Assembly: GCF_963378085.1 (NCBI RefSeq)
Contig: NZ_OY726395.1
Coordinates: forward strand, 2,542,001-2,606,000
DNA length: 64,000 nucleotides
Origin: Mycolicibacterium sp. MU0050
GTDB taxonomy: Bacteria; Actinomycetota; Actinomycetes; Mycobacteriales; Mycobacteriaceae
Direction: 5' to 3'
Shown here one piece after another: positions 18,391-28,562 of this stretch. Position numbers and translations under genes: made by a program. Positions within the stretch are counted from its first letter, which is position 1. Every line of letters starts with the position of its first letter. The notes under the pieces were generated by a model that was given only the letters and a program-made list of their open reading frames with translations, ran no database searches and was not told where the DNA came from.

Positions 18391-18396
18391 TAGGAT
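18391..18396 (+). promoter_or_regulatory. -10 hexamer (TAGGAT) for the SnoaL-like gene
   Basis: TAGGAT ends 6 nt before the GTG at 18403, in the divergent gap shared with pepE. Probable leaderless start. Confidence 0.45.
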
Positions 18397-18402
18397 CGCA
18401 GA

Positions 18403-18849
18403 GTGCACCCGTGGGAACTGAGCGCTCGTGAACACATCCGCGACACCCTGGCCCGCTACACGTGGTCCGGCGATTCCGGCCGGGTGGAGGAATTGGCGGC
18501 GACGTTCTGCCTCGACGGTGTGCTGGAGATCCGTGGGGAGCCGCCGTTGCAGGGGCGCGCGGCGATCATCGAACGCCTCACCGCGGTGGCCGCGGCGGCC
18601 CCAGCCGACACGGCGGTGCGCCGCATCGTCCGGCACAACCTGGCCAACATCCGGTTCACCGAGATCACTCCGGAGCGGGCCCGGGTGTCGTCGTACTTCA
18701 CGGTGTTCACCGAGATCGGGCTGGACCACTACGGCCGCTACCGGGACGACCTGGTGCCGGTCGAGGAACCGGACGGCACGGCTTGGTTGATCCGGCACCG
18801 CTTCGTGTCGACGGACTGGAGTGCCCCGAACTCGACGATGGCCGGATAG
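18403..18849 (+). CDS. SnoaL-like/NTF2-fold protein
   Basis: A 148-residue protein with the start helix and cone features of the SnoaL-like domain: [24 protein letters not shown] (about 12-35), then a beta-rich half with [14 protein letters not shown] and [10 protein letters not shown]. Such proteins are small isomerases, dehydratases or binding proteins; no catalytic assignment can be made here. GTG start. It ends 16 bp before the exonuclease gene on the same strand, so the two are likely co-transcribed. Confidence 0.78.
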   Translation: MHPWELSAREHIRDTLARYTWSGDSGRVEELAATFCLDGVLEIRGEPPLQGRAAIIERLTAVAAAAPADTAVRRIVRHNLANIRFTEITPERARVSSYFTVFTEIGLDHYGRYRDDLVPVEEPDGTAWLIRHRFVSTDWSAPNSTMAG

Positions 18850-18865
18850 GGCAGGATCGGCAGGC

Positions 18866-19834
18866 ATGGTGTCTGATTCCGCCGGCCGCGTGGTGCTGCT
18901 CGACGGCGCCAGCATGTGGTTCCGATCCTTTTTCGGCCTGCCGTCCTCGCTGAAGGCACCCGACGGCCGGCCGGTCAACGCGGTGCGCGGATTCTTCGAC
19001 GCAGTCGCCACGGTGATCACCCAGCAGCGGCCCTCGCGGCTGGTGGTGTGCCTGGATCTGGATTGGCGCCCGCAGTGGCGGGTGGACCTGGTCCCGTCGT
19101 ACAAGGCGCACCGGGTCGAGGTCGAAACCCCCGGCCCCGCACCCGATATCGAAGAGGTGCCCGACGAGCTGACCCCGCAGGTCGAGATGATCTTCGAACT
19201 GCTCGACGCCTTCGGCATCGTCACCGGCGGCGCCGCGGGTTACGAGGCCGACGACGTCCTGGGGACGCTGGCCGCCCGCGAGCGGCGCGACCCGGTGGTG
19301 GTGGTCAGCGGTGACCGCGACCTATTGCAGGTGGTCGCCGACGACCCAGTGCCGGTGCGGGTGCTGTACCTGGGCCGCGGGCTGGCCAGGGCGACGCTGT
19401 TCGGCCCCGTCGAGGTCGCCGAGAAGTTCGGGCTTCCGGTGGAGCGGGCCGGCGCGGGCTACGCCGAGTTGGCGCTGCTGCGCGGCGACCCCTCCGACGG
19501 GCTGCCCGGAGTGCCGGGCATCGGCGAGAAGACCGCCGCCACCCTGCTGTCCCAGCACGGCTCGCTGGCGGGCATCGTCGACGCCGCCCAGGACCCGAAA
19601 TCCGGGATGGCCAAAGGTATTCGGGCCAAGTTGGCGGCCGCGCAGGATTATCTGAGCGCCGCCGAACCGGTGGTCCGGGTGGCGACGGCGGCGCCGGTGG
19701 AGCTGTCGGCGGCCGACGACACGTTGCCGTTGGCCGCCAAGGATCCCCAGCGGGTCGCGGAGCTGGCCGCGGCCTACGGGGTCGGCTCGTCGATCGGCCG
19801 CCTGCAGAAGGCCCTGGACTCGTTGCCGGGCTGA
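18866..19834 (+). CDS. 5'-3' exonuclease (FEN-like, Rv2090 type)
   Basis: A 322-residue protein matching the 5'-nuclease domain of DNA polymerase I but encoded alone. The N-terminal [15 protein letters not shown], acidic metal sites in GYEADDVLG and [11 protein letters not shown], and the helix-hairpin-helix [17 protein letters not shown] are present in order. Predicted to remove flaps or RNA primers and nick-translate in DNA repair or replication. ATG at 18866 is used; a GTG one codon later is an alternative. The M. tuberculosis orthologue lies beside pepE in the same way. Confidence 0.9.
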   Translation: MVSDSAGRVVLLDGASMWFRSFFGLPSSLKAPDGRPVNAVRGFFDAVATVITQQRPSRLVVCLDLDWRPQWRVDLVPSYKAHRVEVETPGPAPDIEEVPDELTPQVEMIFELLDAFGIVTGGAAGYEADDVLGTLAARERRDPVVVVSGDRDLLQVVADDPVPVRVLYLGRGLARATLFGPVEVAEKFGLPVERAGAGYAELALLRGDPSDGLPGVPGIGEKTAATLLSQHGSLAGIVDAAQDPKSGMAKGIRAKLAAAQDYLSAAEPVVRVATAAPVELSAADDTLPLAAKDPQRVAELAAAYGVGSSIGRLQKALDSLPG

Positions 19835-19838
19835 GCGG

Positions 19839-20618
19839 CTACTTGGGCCGACCCACCTCGTAGGTGCCCTCGTCGTCCTGGAAGGTCACCGTCACTTGGC
19901 GTTTGGTGCCGTCGATGCTGACCTCGCAGGTGAAGGTCGAGTTCTTCTGAACCTTCGGGTTCTGCCCGCCGTTGCACTTGACGTCCTGGACGTTCTTGGC
20001 GCCGTAGCCGTTCGCCTCGTCCGACAGGATCTGCTGGACGCCCTCCTGGGCCTTGTTCACGTCCAGCTTGGTGGTCACGAAGAAGCCCGGCATCCAGAAG
20101 CCCAGGATCAGGAACGCGACCACCACCACGGCGCCGAGCGCGCCCAGAATGGCCAGCAGCGCCGTATTCGACCGGGGCCCACCGTCACCGGCGCCCGGGG
20201 GGTACTGGCCGTACTGGCCGGGTTGGCCGTATTGCGGCTGCCCGTACTGGCCGGGCTGACCGTACTGGGGCTGGCCGTACTGCGGCGGATAACCCGGCGG
20301 GGTGGCGCCGGGTTGGCCGTACTGTCCGGGCTGGCCGGGTTGCTGACCGTACTGCGGCTGCCCGTACTGCGGCGGCGGCGGGTATGCGGGCGCCGCACCC
20401 GGCTGGCCGTACTGCGGCGGCTGGCCGTATTGCGGTGGCGTGTAGGCCGGCGGCTGCCACCCCGACGGCGCGCCTTCGGATCCGGCGTCGGGCTGCGGCG
20501 GCTGCTGGGGCTGCTGCCACTGCTGCGGCTGCTCCTCCGGCTGATCAGCGGATTCGCCCGCGGGTTGATCCTGACCCTGCCACGGCTGCGTCGGGTCCGG
20601 TCCCTGCGGTCCGCTCAT
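19839..20618 (-). CDS. Membrane protein with PQYGQP repeats and DUF4333 domain (Rv2091c-like)
   Basis: A 259-residue bitopic membrane protein. The first ~140 residues are disordered and rich in Pro, Gln, Gly and Tyr, with repeated [10 protein letters not shown] units. One transmembrane helix follows (about 155-177, [20 protein letters not shown]), then an extracytoplasmic DUF4333 domain with two cysteines (VKCNGG, FTCEV). Two adjacent ATGs exist; the second (20618) is chosen because AGGAG is 5 nt away rather than 2. The role is unknown. It lies downstream of helY on the same strand across a 140-bp gap. Confidence 0.83.
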   Translation of the reverse strand: MSGPQGPDPTQPWQGQDQPAGESADQPEEQPQQWQQPQQPPQPDAGSEGAPSGWQPPAYTPPQYGQPPQYGQPGAAPAYPPPPQYGQPQYGQQPGQPGQYGQPGATPPGYPPQYGQPQYGQPGQYGQPQYGQPGQYGQYPPGAGDGGPRSNTALLAILGALGAVVVVAFLILGFWMPGFFVTTKLDVNKAQEGVQQILSDEANGYGAKNVQDVKCNGGQNPKVQKNSTFTCEVSIDGTKRQVTVTFQDDEGTYEVGRPK

Positions 20619-20758
20619 CATCTCTCCTCGGATACTGGGTAACACGTGCGCCGGCATCAACCGTAGCGGTTGTCTCACCCTACCGGCTGCACCAGCGCGC
20701 ATCCGGTTGCGGTGCAAGCATCCTTTGCGCCGTGTCGAGCGCAGGGGCCACCGTCGTG

Positions 20759-23542
20759 TCAGGTGTTGTCCACGGCAACCACACCGCGACGGACGTCGGT
20801 GATCGCCCGCTTGGCGACGGCGCGGAGCTCGGCATTCGGTGCCGCGATCCGGACCTGATCGAGCAGATCGAGGACCTGCCGGCACCAGCGCACGAAATCC
20901 CCCGCCGACAACGGCTGCGGGCGGGTGGCCGAGCTGCTGCTGTCGGCGACCGCCAGCGCCGCGGTCAGGTCGCCGGTGGAGGCCCAGCGATACATGGTCG
21001 CGACGAAGCCCTCGTCGATCTCGCGCGACGGCGCGATCCGGTGGCGGTTCTCCTCGGCGCGTAGATCCCCCGACAGCCGCCGGGTGCCCGCCAGCGCCCG
21101 CCGCAGCCCGGCGGTGGGCGCGTCGAAGAGCGGGGTCGAGGGCCCGTCGCCGCCACGGGATTCGAACACCACCGCCGAGATCACCGCGGCCAACTCCGCC
21201 GGCGCCAACTTGTCCCATGCGCCGGTGCGCAGGCATTCGGCCACCAACAGGTCACTCTCGCTGTAGATGCGGGCCAACAGCCGGCCGTCGTCGGTGACCC
21301 GCAGGGTCCGGGCGCCGTCGGCGGCCTCGGCGGACTCCGCGGCGATGAACCCGCGTTCGAGGAGAATCCCGACGATGCGGTCGAAGGTGCGGGCCAGCGA
21401 GTTGGTGGCGGCGGCGATCTTCTGCCGCAGCTGGGCGTTCTCCCGCTCGACGCGTAGGTAACGTTCGCCGGCGCGCACCCGGTCCTCACGGTCGGGCGCG
21501 GCATGCACGGGGTGGCGCCGAAGTTCCTCGCGCAGTGCGATCAGTTCGGGGTCGTCGTGCTGGTCGGGTTCGCCCCGCTTGCGCCGCGCCGAGGGCACAT
21601 CCAGACCGGCGGCCGCCGACCGCAGCGCCGACGCCAGATCACGACGTACCCGGGGTTGCCGATGCTCGACCCGCTTGGGCAGCGACATGGTGCCCAGCGG
21701 TGCGCCTGCGCCCGAATAGTCGGCCGTGGAGATCCGGCCCGCCCACCGGTGTTCGCTGAGCACCAGGGGCCGGGGATCCTCGTCGTCGCGGGCGGCCTCC
21801 AGCACCACCGCCAACCCGCCCCGGCGCCCGGACGACACGTTGATGATGTCGCCGCGCCGCAGCGCGGCCAGCGCCTCGCCGGCGGCCTGGCGCCGCTGCA
21901 GCCGCGACGACCGCGCTGCCGCGCGTTCGCGTTCCGAGATCTTGGCGCGCAGGCGCGCGTAGTCCAGCACCGGGCTGTCCCGGCCGCCGACCTCGGCGGC
22001 GATCTCGTCGAGCAGGCGCTCACCGCGCTCGACCCCGCGCACCAGCCCCACCACCGAGCGGTCGGCCTGATACTGCGCGAACGAGCGTTCCAGCAGGTCG
22101 CGGGCCTGCGCGGGGCCCATCTGCCCGACCAGGTTGATGGTCATGTTGTAGGACGGCGCGAACGAACTCTTCAGCGGGAACGTGCGGGTCGACGCCAGCC
22201 CGGCGACCTCGGCGGGTTCGGCCGAGCTCTCCATCGGGTTCCAGATCACCACGGCGTGCCCCTCGACGTCGATGCCGCGCCGTCCGGCGCGACCCGTCAG
22301 CTGGGTGTACTCCCCCGGCGTCAGCGGCGCGTGTTGCTCGCCGTTGAACTTGACCAGGCGTTCGAGGACCACGGTGCGGGCCGGCATGTTGATGCCCAAG
22401 GCCAGTGTCTCGGTGGCGAACACGGCCTTGACCAGGCCGGCGGTGAACAGCTCCTCGACGGTGTGCCGGAAGATCGGCAGCATCCCGGCGTGGTGCGCGG
22501 CCAACCCGCGCAGCAACCCCTCGCGCCACTCGTAGTAGCCGAGGACCGGCAGGTCCGCGTCCGGCAGGTCCCCGCACCGGCGGTCGATGATCTCCGCGAT
22601 GCGGGCCCGCTCGGAGTCGGTGGTCAGCCGCATCGAGGACCGCAGGCACTGCTTGACCGCGGCGTCGCACCCCACCCGGGAGAACACGAAGGTGATGGCG
22701 GGCAGCAGCCCCTCGCTGTCCAGGGTGGCGATCACGTCGGGCCGCGACGGCGGACGGAACAGTCCCGGCCGGCCACGGTGGCCGCCGCGGCCCTTGGGGC
22801 TTCGGGGCCGCCAGTCGGCGAGCTGGTCGGCCTCGCGCCGATGAGCGATGTGGCGCACCAGTTCCGGATCGACCAGCAGCTTCTTGCCGCGGGCGCCGCC
22901 GTCGTAGTCGAACAGGTCGAACAGGCGCCGGCCCACGAGCATGTGCTGCCACAGCGGCACCGGCCGCTCCTCGTCGACGATCACCGTGGTGTCGCCGCGG
23001 ACCGTCTGGATCCAGCCGCCGAACTCCTCGGCGTTGCTCACGGTGGCCGACAGGCTGGCCAGCCGGACCTCCTCGGGCAGATGCAGGATGACCTCCTCCC
23101 ACACCGCGCCGCGCATCCGGTCGGCCAGGAAGTGCACCTCGTCCATCACCACATACGAAAGCCCCTCCAGCGCAGGAGAATTCGCATACAGCATGTTGCG
23201 CAACACCTCGGTGGTCATCACCACCACCGGCGCGTCGGCGTTCACCGACACGTCCCCGGTCAGCAGGCCGATCCGCTCGGGGCCGTACCGGCGGACCAGG
23301 TCGGTGTGCTTCTGGTTGCTCAGCGCCTTGATGGGCGTGGTGTAGAAGCACTTTCGGTCGGCCGCCAGGGCCAGATGCACCGCGAACTCACCGATGACGG
23401 TCTTGCCCGCGCCGGTGGGGGCGCACACCAGCACCCCGTGGCCGCGTTCGAGGGCCTGACAGCCGCGGCGCTGGAAGTCGTCCAGCGTGAACGGGAGCTG
23501 TGCGGCGAACCGGTCGAGTTCGCCGGGGTCAGGTGACGTCAT
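20759..23542 (-). CDS. helY: ATP-dependent RNA helicase HelY (Ski2-like)
   Basis: A 927-residue superfamily-2 helicase. Visible motifs are Walker [15 protein letters not shown] (about residues 40-53), the SNQKHTDL segment, DEVH box [12 protein letters not shown] motif SLSATVSN, and motif [14 protein letters not shown]. The C-terminal third is the DSHCT-like domain. Orthologues are suggested to act in RNA turnover. ATG 23542 is preferred over the TTG three codons upstream. The start overlaps the end of tatC by 14 bp, coupling the two. Confidence 0.93.
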   Translation of the reverse strand: MTSPDPGELDRFAAQLPFTLDDFQRRGCQALERGHGVLVCAPTGAGKTVIGEFAVHLALAADRKCFYTTPIKALSNQKHTDLVRRYGPERIGLLTGDVSVNADAPVVVMTTEVLRNMLYANSPALEGLSYVVMDEVHFLADRMRGAVWEEVILHLPEEVRLASLSATVSNAEEFGGWIQTVRGDTTVIVDEERPVPLWQHMLVGRRLFDLFDYDGGARGKKLLVDPELVRHIAHRREADQLADWRPRSPKGRGGHRGRPGLFRPPSRPDVIATLDSEGLLPAITFVFSRVGCDAAVKQCLRSSMRLTTDSERARIAEIIDRRCGDLPDADLPVLGYYEWREGLLRGLAAHHAGMLPIFRHTVEELFTAGLVKAVFATETLALGINMPARTVVLERLVKFNGEQHAPLTPGEYTQLTGRAGRRGIDVEGHAVVIWNPMESSAEPAEVAGLASTRTFPLKSSFAPSYNMTINLVGQMGPAQARDLLERSFAQYQADRSVVGLVRGVERGERLLDEIAAEVGGRDSPVLDYARLRAKISERERAAARSSRLQRRQAAGEALAALRRGDIINVSSGRRGGLAVVLEAARDDEDPRPLVLSEHRWAGRISTADYSGAGAPLGTMSLPKRVEHRQPRVRRDLASALRSAAAGLDVPSARRKRGEPDQHDDPELIALREELRRHPVHAAPDREDRVRAGERYLRVERENAQLRQKIAAATNSLARTFDRIVGILLERGFIAAESAEAADGARTLRVTDDGRLLARIYSESDLLVAECLRTGAWDKLAPAELAAVISAVVFESRGGDGPSTPLFDAPTAGLRRALAGTRRLSGDLRAEENRHRIAPSREIDEGFVATMYRWASTGDLTAALAVADSSSSATRPQPLSAGDFVRWCRQVLDLLDQVRIAAPNAELRAVAKRAITDVRRGVVAVDNT

Positions 23543-24464
23543 CGTGCGCAATGCTGCTCGGCGCGCCCACCTGGGACGGCGGCTCGATCACCGAGGCCTC
23601 GTCGTCGGACAACTCCTGTTCCCGGGCGCGTTCCCGCTTCGCCTTGCGGCGGTCGTGCAGCCGGGCGATCTGGATGGCGAACTCCATCAGCAGGGTCAAC
23701 GCCAGCCCCAGCGCGAGCATCGAGAACGGGTCGTTGCCGGGAGTGGCGAAGGCCGCGAACACGAACACCGCGAGGATCAGCCCGCGCCGCCATTCCTTGA
23801 GCCGGGCATACGGCAGAATCCCCACGGCGTTGAGCATGATCAGGATCAGCGGGAATTCGAACCCGACGCCGAACACCAGCAGCAGGTTGATCAGGAATCC
23901 GAAGTACTGCTCGCCGGACAGCGCGGTCACCTGGACGTCGCTGCCGACGGTCAGCAGGAAGTGCAGGGCCTTGGACAACACCAGGTAGGCCAGCAGCGCA
24001 CCGGAGACGAACAGCACGGCGGCCAGCACCACGAAGGTGACCGCGAACCGGCGCTCCTTCTTGTACAGGCCGGGGGTGATGAAGGCCCACAGCTGGTAGA
24101 ACCACACCGGGCAGGCCAGGACGATGCCGGCGGCCAGCGCCACCTTGAGCCGCAGCATGAACTGGTCGAACGGGCCGGTGGCCAGCAGGCGGCAGCCGCC
24201 GTCGGCGCTGATCTCGGCGCGCGCCGACTCGGGCAGCGCACAGTAGGGTCCGCGCAGCCATTCGCCGAGGCTGTCGAAGCCCAGGATGCCGTGGCTGTAC
24301 CAGAGGAAGCCGAGCACCGTGGTGGCGAGCACCGCGGCAATGGAGATCAACAGCCGGGTGCGCAGTTCGCGGATGTGGTCGACGAGCGACATCGTCCCGT
24401 CGGGGTTGACCCTGCTGCGGCGCTGACGTGGGTCGAGTCGTTTGAAGACGCCGGGAGTTTTCAC
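23529..24464 (-). CDS. tatC: Sec-independent protein translocase TatC
   Basis: A 311-residue integral membrane protein with six predicted helices, the receptor of the twin-arginine export pathway. The substrate-binding glutamate is in HIRELRTRL near the N-terminus, and [14 protein letters not shown] carries the second conserved acidic site. The cytoplasmic C-tail is long and charged. GTG start without an obvious Shine-Dalgarno; tatA lies 67 bp upstream on the same strand. tatB is not in this neighbourhood. Confidence 0.95.
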   Translation of the reverse strand: MKTPGVFKRLDPRQRRSRVNPDGTMSLVDHIRELRTRLLISIAAVLATTVLGFLWYSHGILGFDSLGEWLRGPYCALPESARAEISADGGCRLLATGPFDQFMLRLKVALAAGIVLACPVWFYQLWAFITPGLYKKERRFAVTFVVLAAVLFVSGALLAYLVLSKALHFLLTVGSDVQVTALSGEQYFGFLINLLLVFGVGFEFPLILIMLNAVGILPYARLKEWRRGLILAVFVFAAFATPGNDPFSMLALGLALTLLMEFAIQIARLHDRRKAKRERAREQELSDDEASVIEPPSQVGAPSSIAHDDVT

Positions 24465-24531
24465 GAGGTGAGTTCAGTCAGTCGCACCACCGCACCGGGG
24501 TGCGGCCTGTGACTGGGCGGCACTGCGGCCG

Positions 24532-24774
24532 TCAGGCCGGGCGGGCGTCGGTGTGATTCGGGTCCGGGTTCGGCACCGGATCGGCCACGCGCTCGGACTG
24601 CACCTGTGTCGGGCCCGGGTCCGGCTTGTCGATCTGCAGTTCCTTGACCTCGGCCTTGAAGATCCGCATCGACTTGCCGAGCGAACGCGCGGCGTCCGGC
24701 AACCGCTTGGCCCCGAAGAGCAGGACGATCACGACAATGAGAATTGCCCAGTGCCACGGACTAAGAGCACCCAC
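24532..24774 (-). CDS. tatA: Sec-independent protein translocase TatA
   Basis: An 80-residue protein with the single N-terminal helix and amphipathic helix of Tat[26 protein letters not shown] followed by [17 protein letters not shown], then an acidic proline-rich tail. It forms the pore component that partners TatC. GTG start at 24774 with GGAGG about 8 nt upstream fixes the reading start. Lies between pafC and tatC. Confidence 0.94.
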   Translation of the reverse strand: MGALSPWHWAILIVVIVLLFGAKRLPDAARSLGKSMRIFKAEVKELQIDKPDPGPTQVQSERVADPVPNPDPNHTDARPA

Positions 24775-24803
24775 TTTGGTTACCTCCAGACGTTGGCTCG
24801 ATG

Positions 24804-25769
24804 CTACCCCGCCTCGGCGTAGGCGCCCAGCGCGGCGTGTGCTGCCCGGCGGACCCGCTCGGCCAGTTCGACGGGTTCGATCACGCTGACTTCCGCGCCG
24901 AAGCCCAGCACCAATCGTGCCATCCATTCGTCGGATGCGTAGGTCATGGCGGCCTCGAAATGCCCGTCGGGCAACTCGCGCAGCACCCGCATCGGGTAGT
25001 ACTCCAGCGCCCACGTCGCCTCGGGCGAGATCCGCAGCGTGGCGGACGGCAGCGCGGGGTCCGCGTCGAACAGCGAGGTGTCGGTGCTGCCCTGGACGGC
25101 CGGTTCCGGCGGGGCCGACGGTTCGTCCAGCACGGCGGCGTCCACGATCCGGTCGAAGCGGAACAGCCGCACCCCTTCGGCCTCGCGGGACCAGGCTTCG
25201 AGGTAGCTGTGATCACCCACCAGCACCACGCGGATCGGGTCGACGACCCGCTCGGTCAGGGTGTCCCGGGAGGCCGAGTAGTACTCGAGACGCAGCGCGT
25301 GGCCGGTGCGCACGGCTTCGCGGACCGCCGCGGTGGCCTGGTTCTCGGCCGGCGCCCGTTCCGGTTCGGCGCTGACGGTTCCGGTGGGGTGCACCGCGCC
25401 GGCGGCCGATTCGATCTTGGCGATCGCGCTGCGGGCCGCCTCCGGATCCACCACGCCGGGCACATCGGCCAGGGCGCGCAGCGCCATCAGCAGGCCGGTG
25501 GCCTCCGGGGAGGTCAATCGCAACGGCTCGTCGATGCCCGCGGAGAACGTCACATTGATGGTGTCGCCGGAGAACTCGAAGTCGATCAGGTCCCCGGGGC
25601 CGTAGCCCGGCAACCCACACATCCACAGCTGGTCCAGATCCTGCTCCAGCTGCTTGCGGGTGACACCGAGGTCGGCGGCCGCCTCGTCGTAGGTGATCCG
25701 CGGGTTGGCCTTCAGGTACGGGACCATGTTGAGCAGCCGGACCAGCCGTGCCGACACCGAAGAACTCAT
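24804..25769 (-). CDS. pafC: WYL-domain transcriptional activator PafC
   Basis: A 321-residue protein with an N-terminal winged helix-turn-helix (about 8-55), a middle segment, and a WYL domain (about 150-215, with the region [10 protein letters not shown] and [21 protein letters not shown]) plus a C-terminal extension. PafB and PafC form a heterodimer that activates the LexA-independent DNA-damage response of mycobacteria. The start ATG overlaps the pafB stop as ATGA. The frame is open upstream inside pafB but homology begins at [12 protein letters not shown]. Confidence 0.93.
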   Translation of the reverse strand: MSSSVSARLVRLLNMVPYLKANPRITYDEAAADLGVTRKQLEQDLDQLWMCGLPGYGPGDLIDFEFSGDTINVTFSAGIDEPLRLTSPEATGLLMALRALADVPGVVDPEAARSAIAKIESAAGAVHPTGTVSAEPERAPAENQATAAVREAVRTGHALRLEYYSASRDTLTERVVDPIRVVLVGDHSYLEAWSREAEGVRLFRFDRIVDAAVLDEPSAPPEPAVQGSTDTSLFDADPALPSATLRISPEATWALEYYPMRVLRELPDGHFEAAMTYASDEWMARLVLGFGAEVSVIEPVELAERVRRAAHAALGAYAEAG

Positions 25770-26755
25770 CGGATCTCTCCCGCCGCCGCGCGCAGCCGCG
25801 CCAGCACCTCGTCGCGCAGCGTCGCGGGTTCCAGCACCACCGCGTCGGCGCCGTGGCCGGCGATCTCCCGCACCAGGCCGCCGTACGGGCCGGTGTCCAG
25901 CTCGATGACCTCGCCGTCGCGGCCGCCCAGCGTCATCGTGCCGGTGGCGGTGCCGGCCCGGCGCAGCGAGGTGGCGCGTCCGTCGGCCACCCAGACCCGC
26001 GCCTGCACCCCGCCGGGCGCTTCGCCGACGGCCTTGGCGACCACGGCGCGCAGGTCCACGCCCTCGGGGGGCCGCACCGCGTTGGCCGGCCCCACCGCGG
26101 CGACCTCGGTGCCCATCCGCGAGAGCCGGAAGGTCCGGGTGTCGTTTCGGTCGCGGTCGTGTCCCACCAGATACCAGCGGCCGTTGTGGGTGACCACCCC
26201 CCACGGTTCGACGGTGCGCTTGGTGAACGGGGCGGTGCGCGACGAGCGGTGGTCGAACTCGACGACCCGGCCGGCGTTGATGGCCGCCAGCAGCACCGGC
26301 AGCACGCCCTCCGAGCCGCGCAGGCCGGGGAAACCGGTCGGTGCGCTCAGCGGCACGCCCGCGTCGGGTTCGACGTCCACTCCGCCGGCGCGCAGTTTGA
26401 GCAGCGCCCCCTGGGTGGCGGTGACCAACTCCGGGGACTGCCACAGCTGGGTGGCGACGGCGACGACGGCGGCCTCGTCGGCGGTGAGCTCGATGTCCGG
26501 CAGCGCGTAGGCCTCGCGGTTGATCCGGTAGCCCTCGGTGGGATCCAGCGAGGACACCCGGCCGGTCTCCAGCGGGATGCCGAGGTCGCGCAACTCGTTC
26601 TTGTCGCGCTCGAACATGCGGGAGAACGCGTCGTCGCTGGGGCTGTCGCCGTATCCGGCGACACTGTTGCGGATTCGCTCGGCGGTGATGTAGCCGTGCG
26701 TGGACAGCAGGGCGATGACGAGGTTCATCAACCGTTCGACTTTGGCGGTCGTCAC
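25766..26755 (-). CDS. pafB: WYL-domain transcriptional activator PafB
   Basis: A 329-residue paralogue and partner of PafC. It has a winged-helix N-terminus (KVERLMNLVIALLSTHGYITAERIR, about 4-28), a WYL domain (VVEFDHRSSR ... RWYLVGHDRDRNDTRTFRLSRM) and a C-terminal domain. GTG start at 26755, 17 bp after the pafA stop, with weak Shine-Dalgarno; the upstream open frame contains no other usable start downstream of pafA. The pafA-pafB-pafC order links Pup ligation and the DNA-damage response in one operon, as in other mycobacteria. Confidence 0.93.
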   Translation of the reverse strand: MTTAKVERLMNLVIALLSTHGYITAERIRNSVAGYGDSPSDDAFSRMFERDKNELRDLGIPLETGRVSSLDPTEGYRINREAYALPDIELTADEAAVVAVATQLWQSPELVTATQGALLKLRAGGVDVEPDAGVPLSAPTGFPGLRGSEGVLPVLLAAINAGRVVEFDHRSSRTAPFTKRTVEPWGVVTHNGRWYLVGHDRDRNDTRTFRLSRMGTEVAAVGPANAVRPPEGVDLRAVVAKAVGEAPGGVQARVWVADGRATSLRRAGTATGTMTLGGRDGEVIELDTGPYGGLVREIAGHGADAVVLEPATLRDEVLARLRAAAGEIR

Positions 26756-26772
26756 GTTGTCAGTCCACGCCC

Positions 26773-28131
26773 CTACATCGACGCTATGAGTCGCTTGACC
26801 CGCTCGTCGACGGCGCGGAACGGGTCCTTGCACAGCACCGTGCGCTGCGCCTGATCGTTGAGCTTGAGGTGCACCCAGTCGACGGTGAAGTCCCGGCCGG
26901 CCTCTTGGGCCGCCGCGATGAACTCGCCGCGCAACTTGGCCCGGGTGGTCTGCGGCGGGGTGTTGACAGCCTCGTCGATCTCCTCGTCGGTGGTGATCCG
27001 GGCGGCCAGCCCCTTGCGTTGCAGCAGGTCGAACACGCCGCGGCCGCGCTTGATGTCGTGGTAGGCCAGATCGAGCTGCGCGATCTTGGGGTCGGACAGC
27101 TCCATGTCGTAGCGGTCCTGGTAGCGCTGGAACAGCTTGCGCTTGATCACCCAGTCGATCTCGGTGTCGACCTTGGCGAAGTCCTGGCTCTCCACCGCGT
27201 CGAGCTGCCGGCCCCACAGGTCGACGACCTGCTGCAGCTGGGTGTTGGGTTCGCGGTTCTGCAGATGCTCGACCGCACGGGCGTAGTACTCCCGCTGGAT
27301 GTCCAGGGCGCTGGCCTGTCGACCGCCGGCCAGCCGAACCGGCCGCCGCCCGGTGAGGTCGTGGCTGACCTCCCGGATGGCCCGGATCGGGTTGTCCAGG
27401 GAGAAATCGCGGAACGGGACCCCGGCCTCGATCATCTCGAGCACCAGCGCCGCGCTGCCGACCTTGAGCATGGTGGTCGACTCGCACATGTTCGAGTCGC
27501 CCACGATGACGTGCAGGCGACGGTACTTCTCGGCGTCGGCGTGCGGCTCGTCGCGGGTGTTGATGATCGGCCGGCTACGGGTGGTCGCGCTCGAGACGCC
27601 CTCCCAGATGTGCTCGGCGCGCTGGGACAGGCAGAACGTGGCGGCCTTGGGGGTCTGTAGCACCTTGCCGGCCCCGCAGATCAGCTGCCGGGTGACCAGG
27701 AAGGGCAGCAGCACGTCGGAGATCCGGGAGAACTCGCCGGCCCGCACAATCAGGTAGTTCTCGTGGCAGCCGTAGGAGTTGCCCGCCGAGTCGGTGTTGT
27801 TCTTGAACAGGTAGATGTCGCCGCCGATGCCCTCGTCGGCCAGCCGCTGTTCGGCGTCGATCAGCAGGTCCTCGAGCACCCGCTCACCCGCGCGGTCATG
27901 GGTGACCAGCTGGATCAGGCTGTCGCACTCGGCGGTGGCGTACTCCGGGTGGCTGCCCACGTCGAGGTACAGGCGCGCGCCGTTGCGCAAGAAAACGTTG
28001 GAGCTGCGGCCCCACGACACCACCCGGCGGAACAGGTACCGGGCCACCTCGTCCGGTGACAGCCGCCGATGGCCGTGGAACGTGCAGGTGACACCGAATT
28101 CGGTCTCGATCCCCATGATTCGTCGCTGCAC
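26773..28131 (-). CDS. pafA: Pup-protein ligase PafA
   Basis: A 452-residue enzyme, the exact length of the M. tuberculosis protein as recalled and nearly identical to it. It joins Pup to substrate lysines for delivery to the mycobacterial proteasome. The glutamine-synthetase-like fold shows [13 protein letters not shown] (N-terminal ATP/metal strand), [15 protein letters not shown] with the catalytic aspartate, and [19 protein letters not shown]. The GTG at 28131 lies 7 nt after TAAGCT, suggesting a leaderless mRNA for pafABC. pup, dop, prcA and prcB are not in this window. Confidence 0.97.
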   Translation of the reverse strand: MQRRIMGIETEFGVTCTFHGHRRLSPDEVARYLFRRVVSWGRSSNVFLRNGARLYLDVGSHPEYATAECDSLIQLVTHDRAGERVLEDLLIDAEQRLADEGIGGDIYLFKNNTDSAGNSYGCHENYLIVRAGEFSRISDVLLPFLVTRQLICGAGKVLQTPKAATFCLSQRAEHIWEGVSSATTRSRPIINTRDEPHADAEKYRRLHVIVGDSNMCESTTMLKVGSAALVLEMIEAGVPFRDFSLDNPIRAIREVSHDLTGRRPVRLAGGRQASALDIQREYYARAVEHLQNREPNTQLQQVVDLWGRQLDAVESQDFAKVDTEIDWVIKRKLFQRYQDRYDMELSDPKIAQLDLAYHDIKRGRGVFDLLQRKGLAARITTDEEIDEAVNTPPQTTRAKLRGEFIAAAQEAGRDFTVDWVHLKLNDQAQRTVLCKDPFRAVDERVKRLIASM

Positions 28132-28138
28132 GATGTCG

Positions 28139-28144
28139 AGCTTA
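28139..28144 (-). promoter_or_regulatory. -10 hexamer (TAAGCT) for pafA-pafB-pafC
   Basis: TAAGCT on the minus strand ends 7 nt before the pafA GTG at 28131, with no Shine-Dalgarno in between. Confidence 0.45.
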
Positions 28145-28280
28145 CGGGGTACCACCGCGCAACGGTGCGGAAGAATCGCCGCGGCCGCGTCCCGGCCTGA
28201 ATTGACAACCCCACCAGCGCGCCCGTGCCCCTGTGCATCGCCGTGCCCGCGCCGCGGGGAGTGCGCGCCAGCATGCGTCC

Positions 28281-28562
28281 ATGGATCCCACCCCACTGTC
28301 GCTCGATCCGGACCGTGTCCGCACCGCCGCGCGCGGTGTGCGCGCCGCAGCCGAGGAACTTGGTCTGTCCCGGGGCTCCGACCGCCCCGACGACCTCCGC
28401 GACGCCCTGCCGGGGTCGGCGCTCGAGGAGCTGGTGCCCGTGGCCGCGGCCGACCCGTCGGCCCTGGTCGCCGCGTTGCTGCGGTGGGCCCGCACCGCCG
28501 TCGCGGCGGCCGACGGGTACTCCGACGCCGACGCGGCGGTGGCGGCGCGCCTGCGGAGATGA
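28281..28562 (+). CDS. Small helical protein (Rv2078-like)
   Basis: A 93-residue alanine-rich, all-helical protein beginning [20 protein letters not shown]. The predicted helix-turn-helix hairpin and the N-terminal DPDRVRTAA segment resemble small EspC/WXG100-like proteins used by type VII secretion, but no WxG is present and the match is only by form. Its stop overlaps the start of the DUF1023 hydrolase as ATGA, so the two are made together. In M. tuberculosis the Rv2078-Rv2079 pair is arranged the same way. Function unknown. Confidence 0.65.
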   Translation: MDPTPLSLDPDRVRTAARGVRAAAEELGLSRGSDRPDDLRDALPGSALEELVPVAAADPSALVAALLRWARTAVAAADGYSDADAAVAARLRR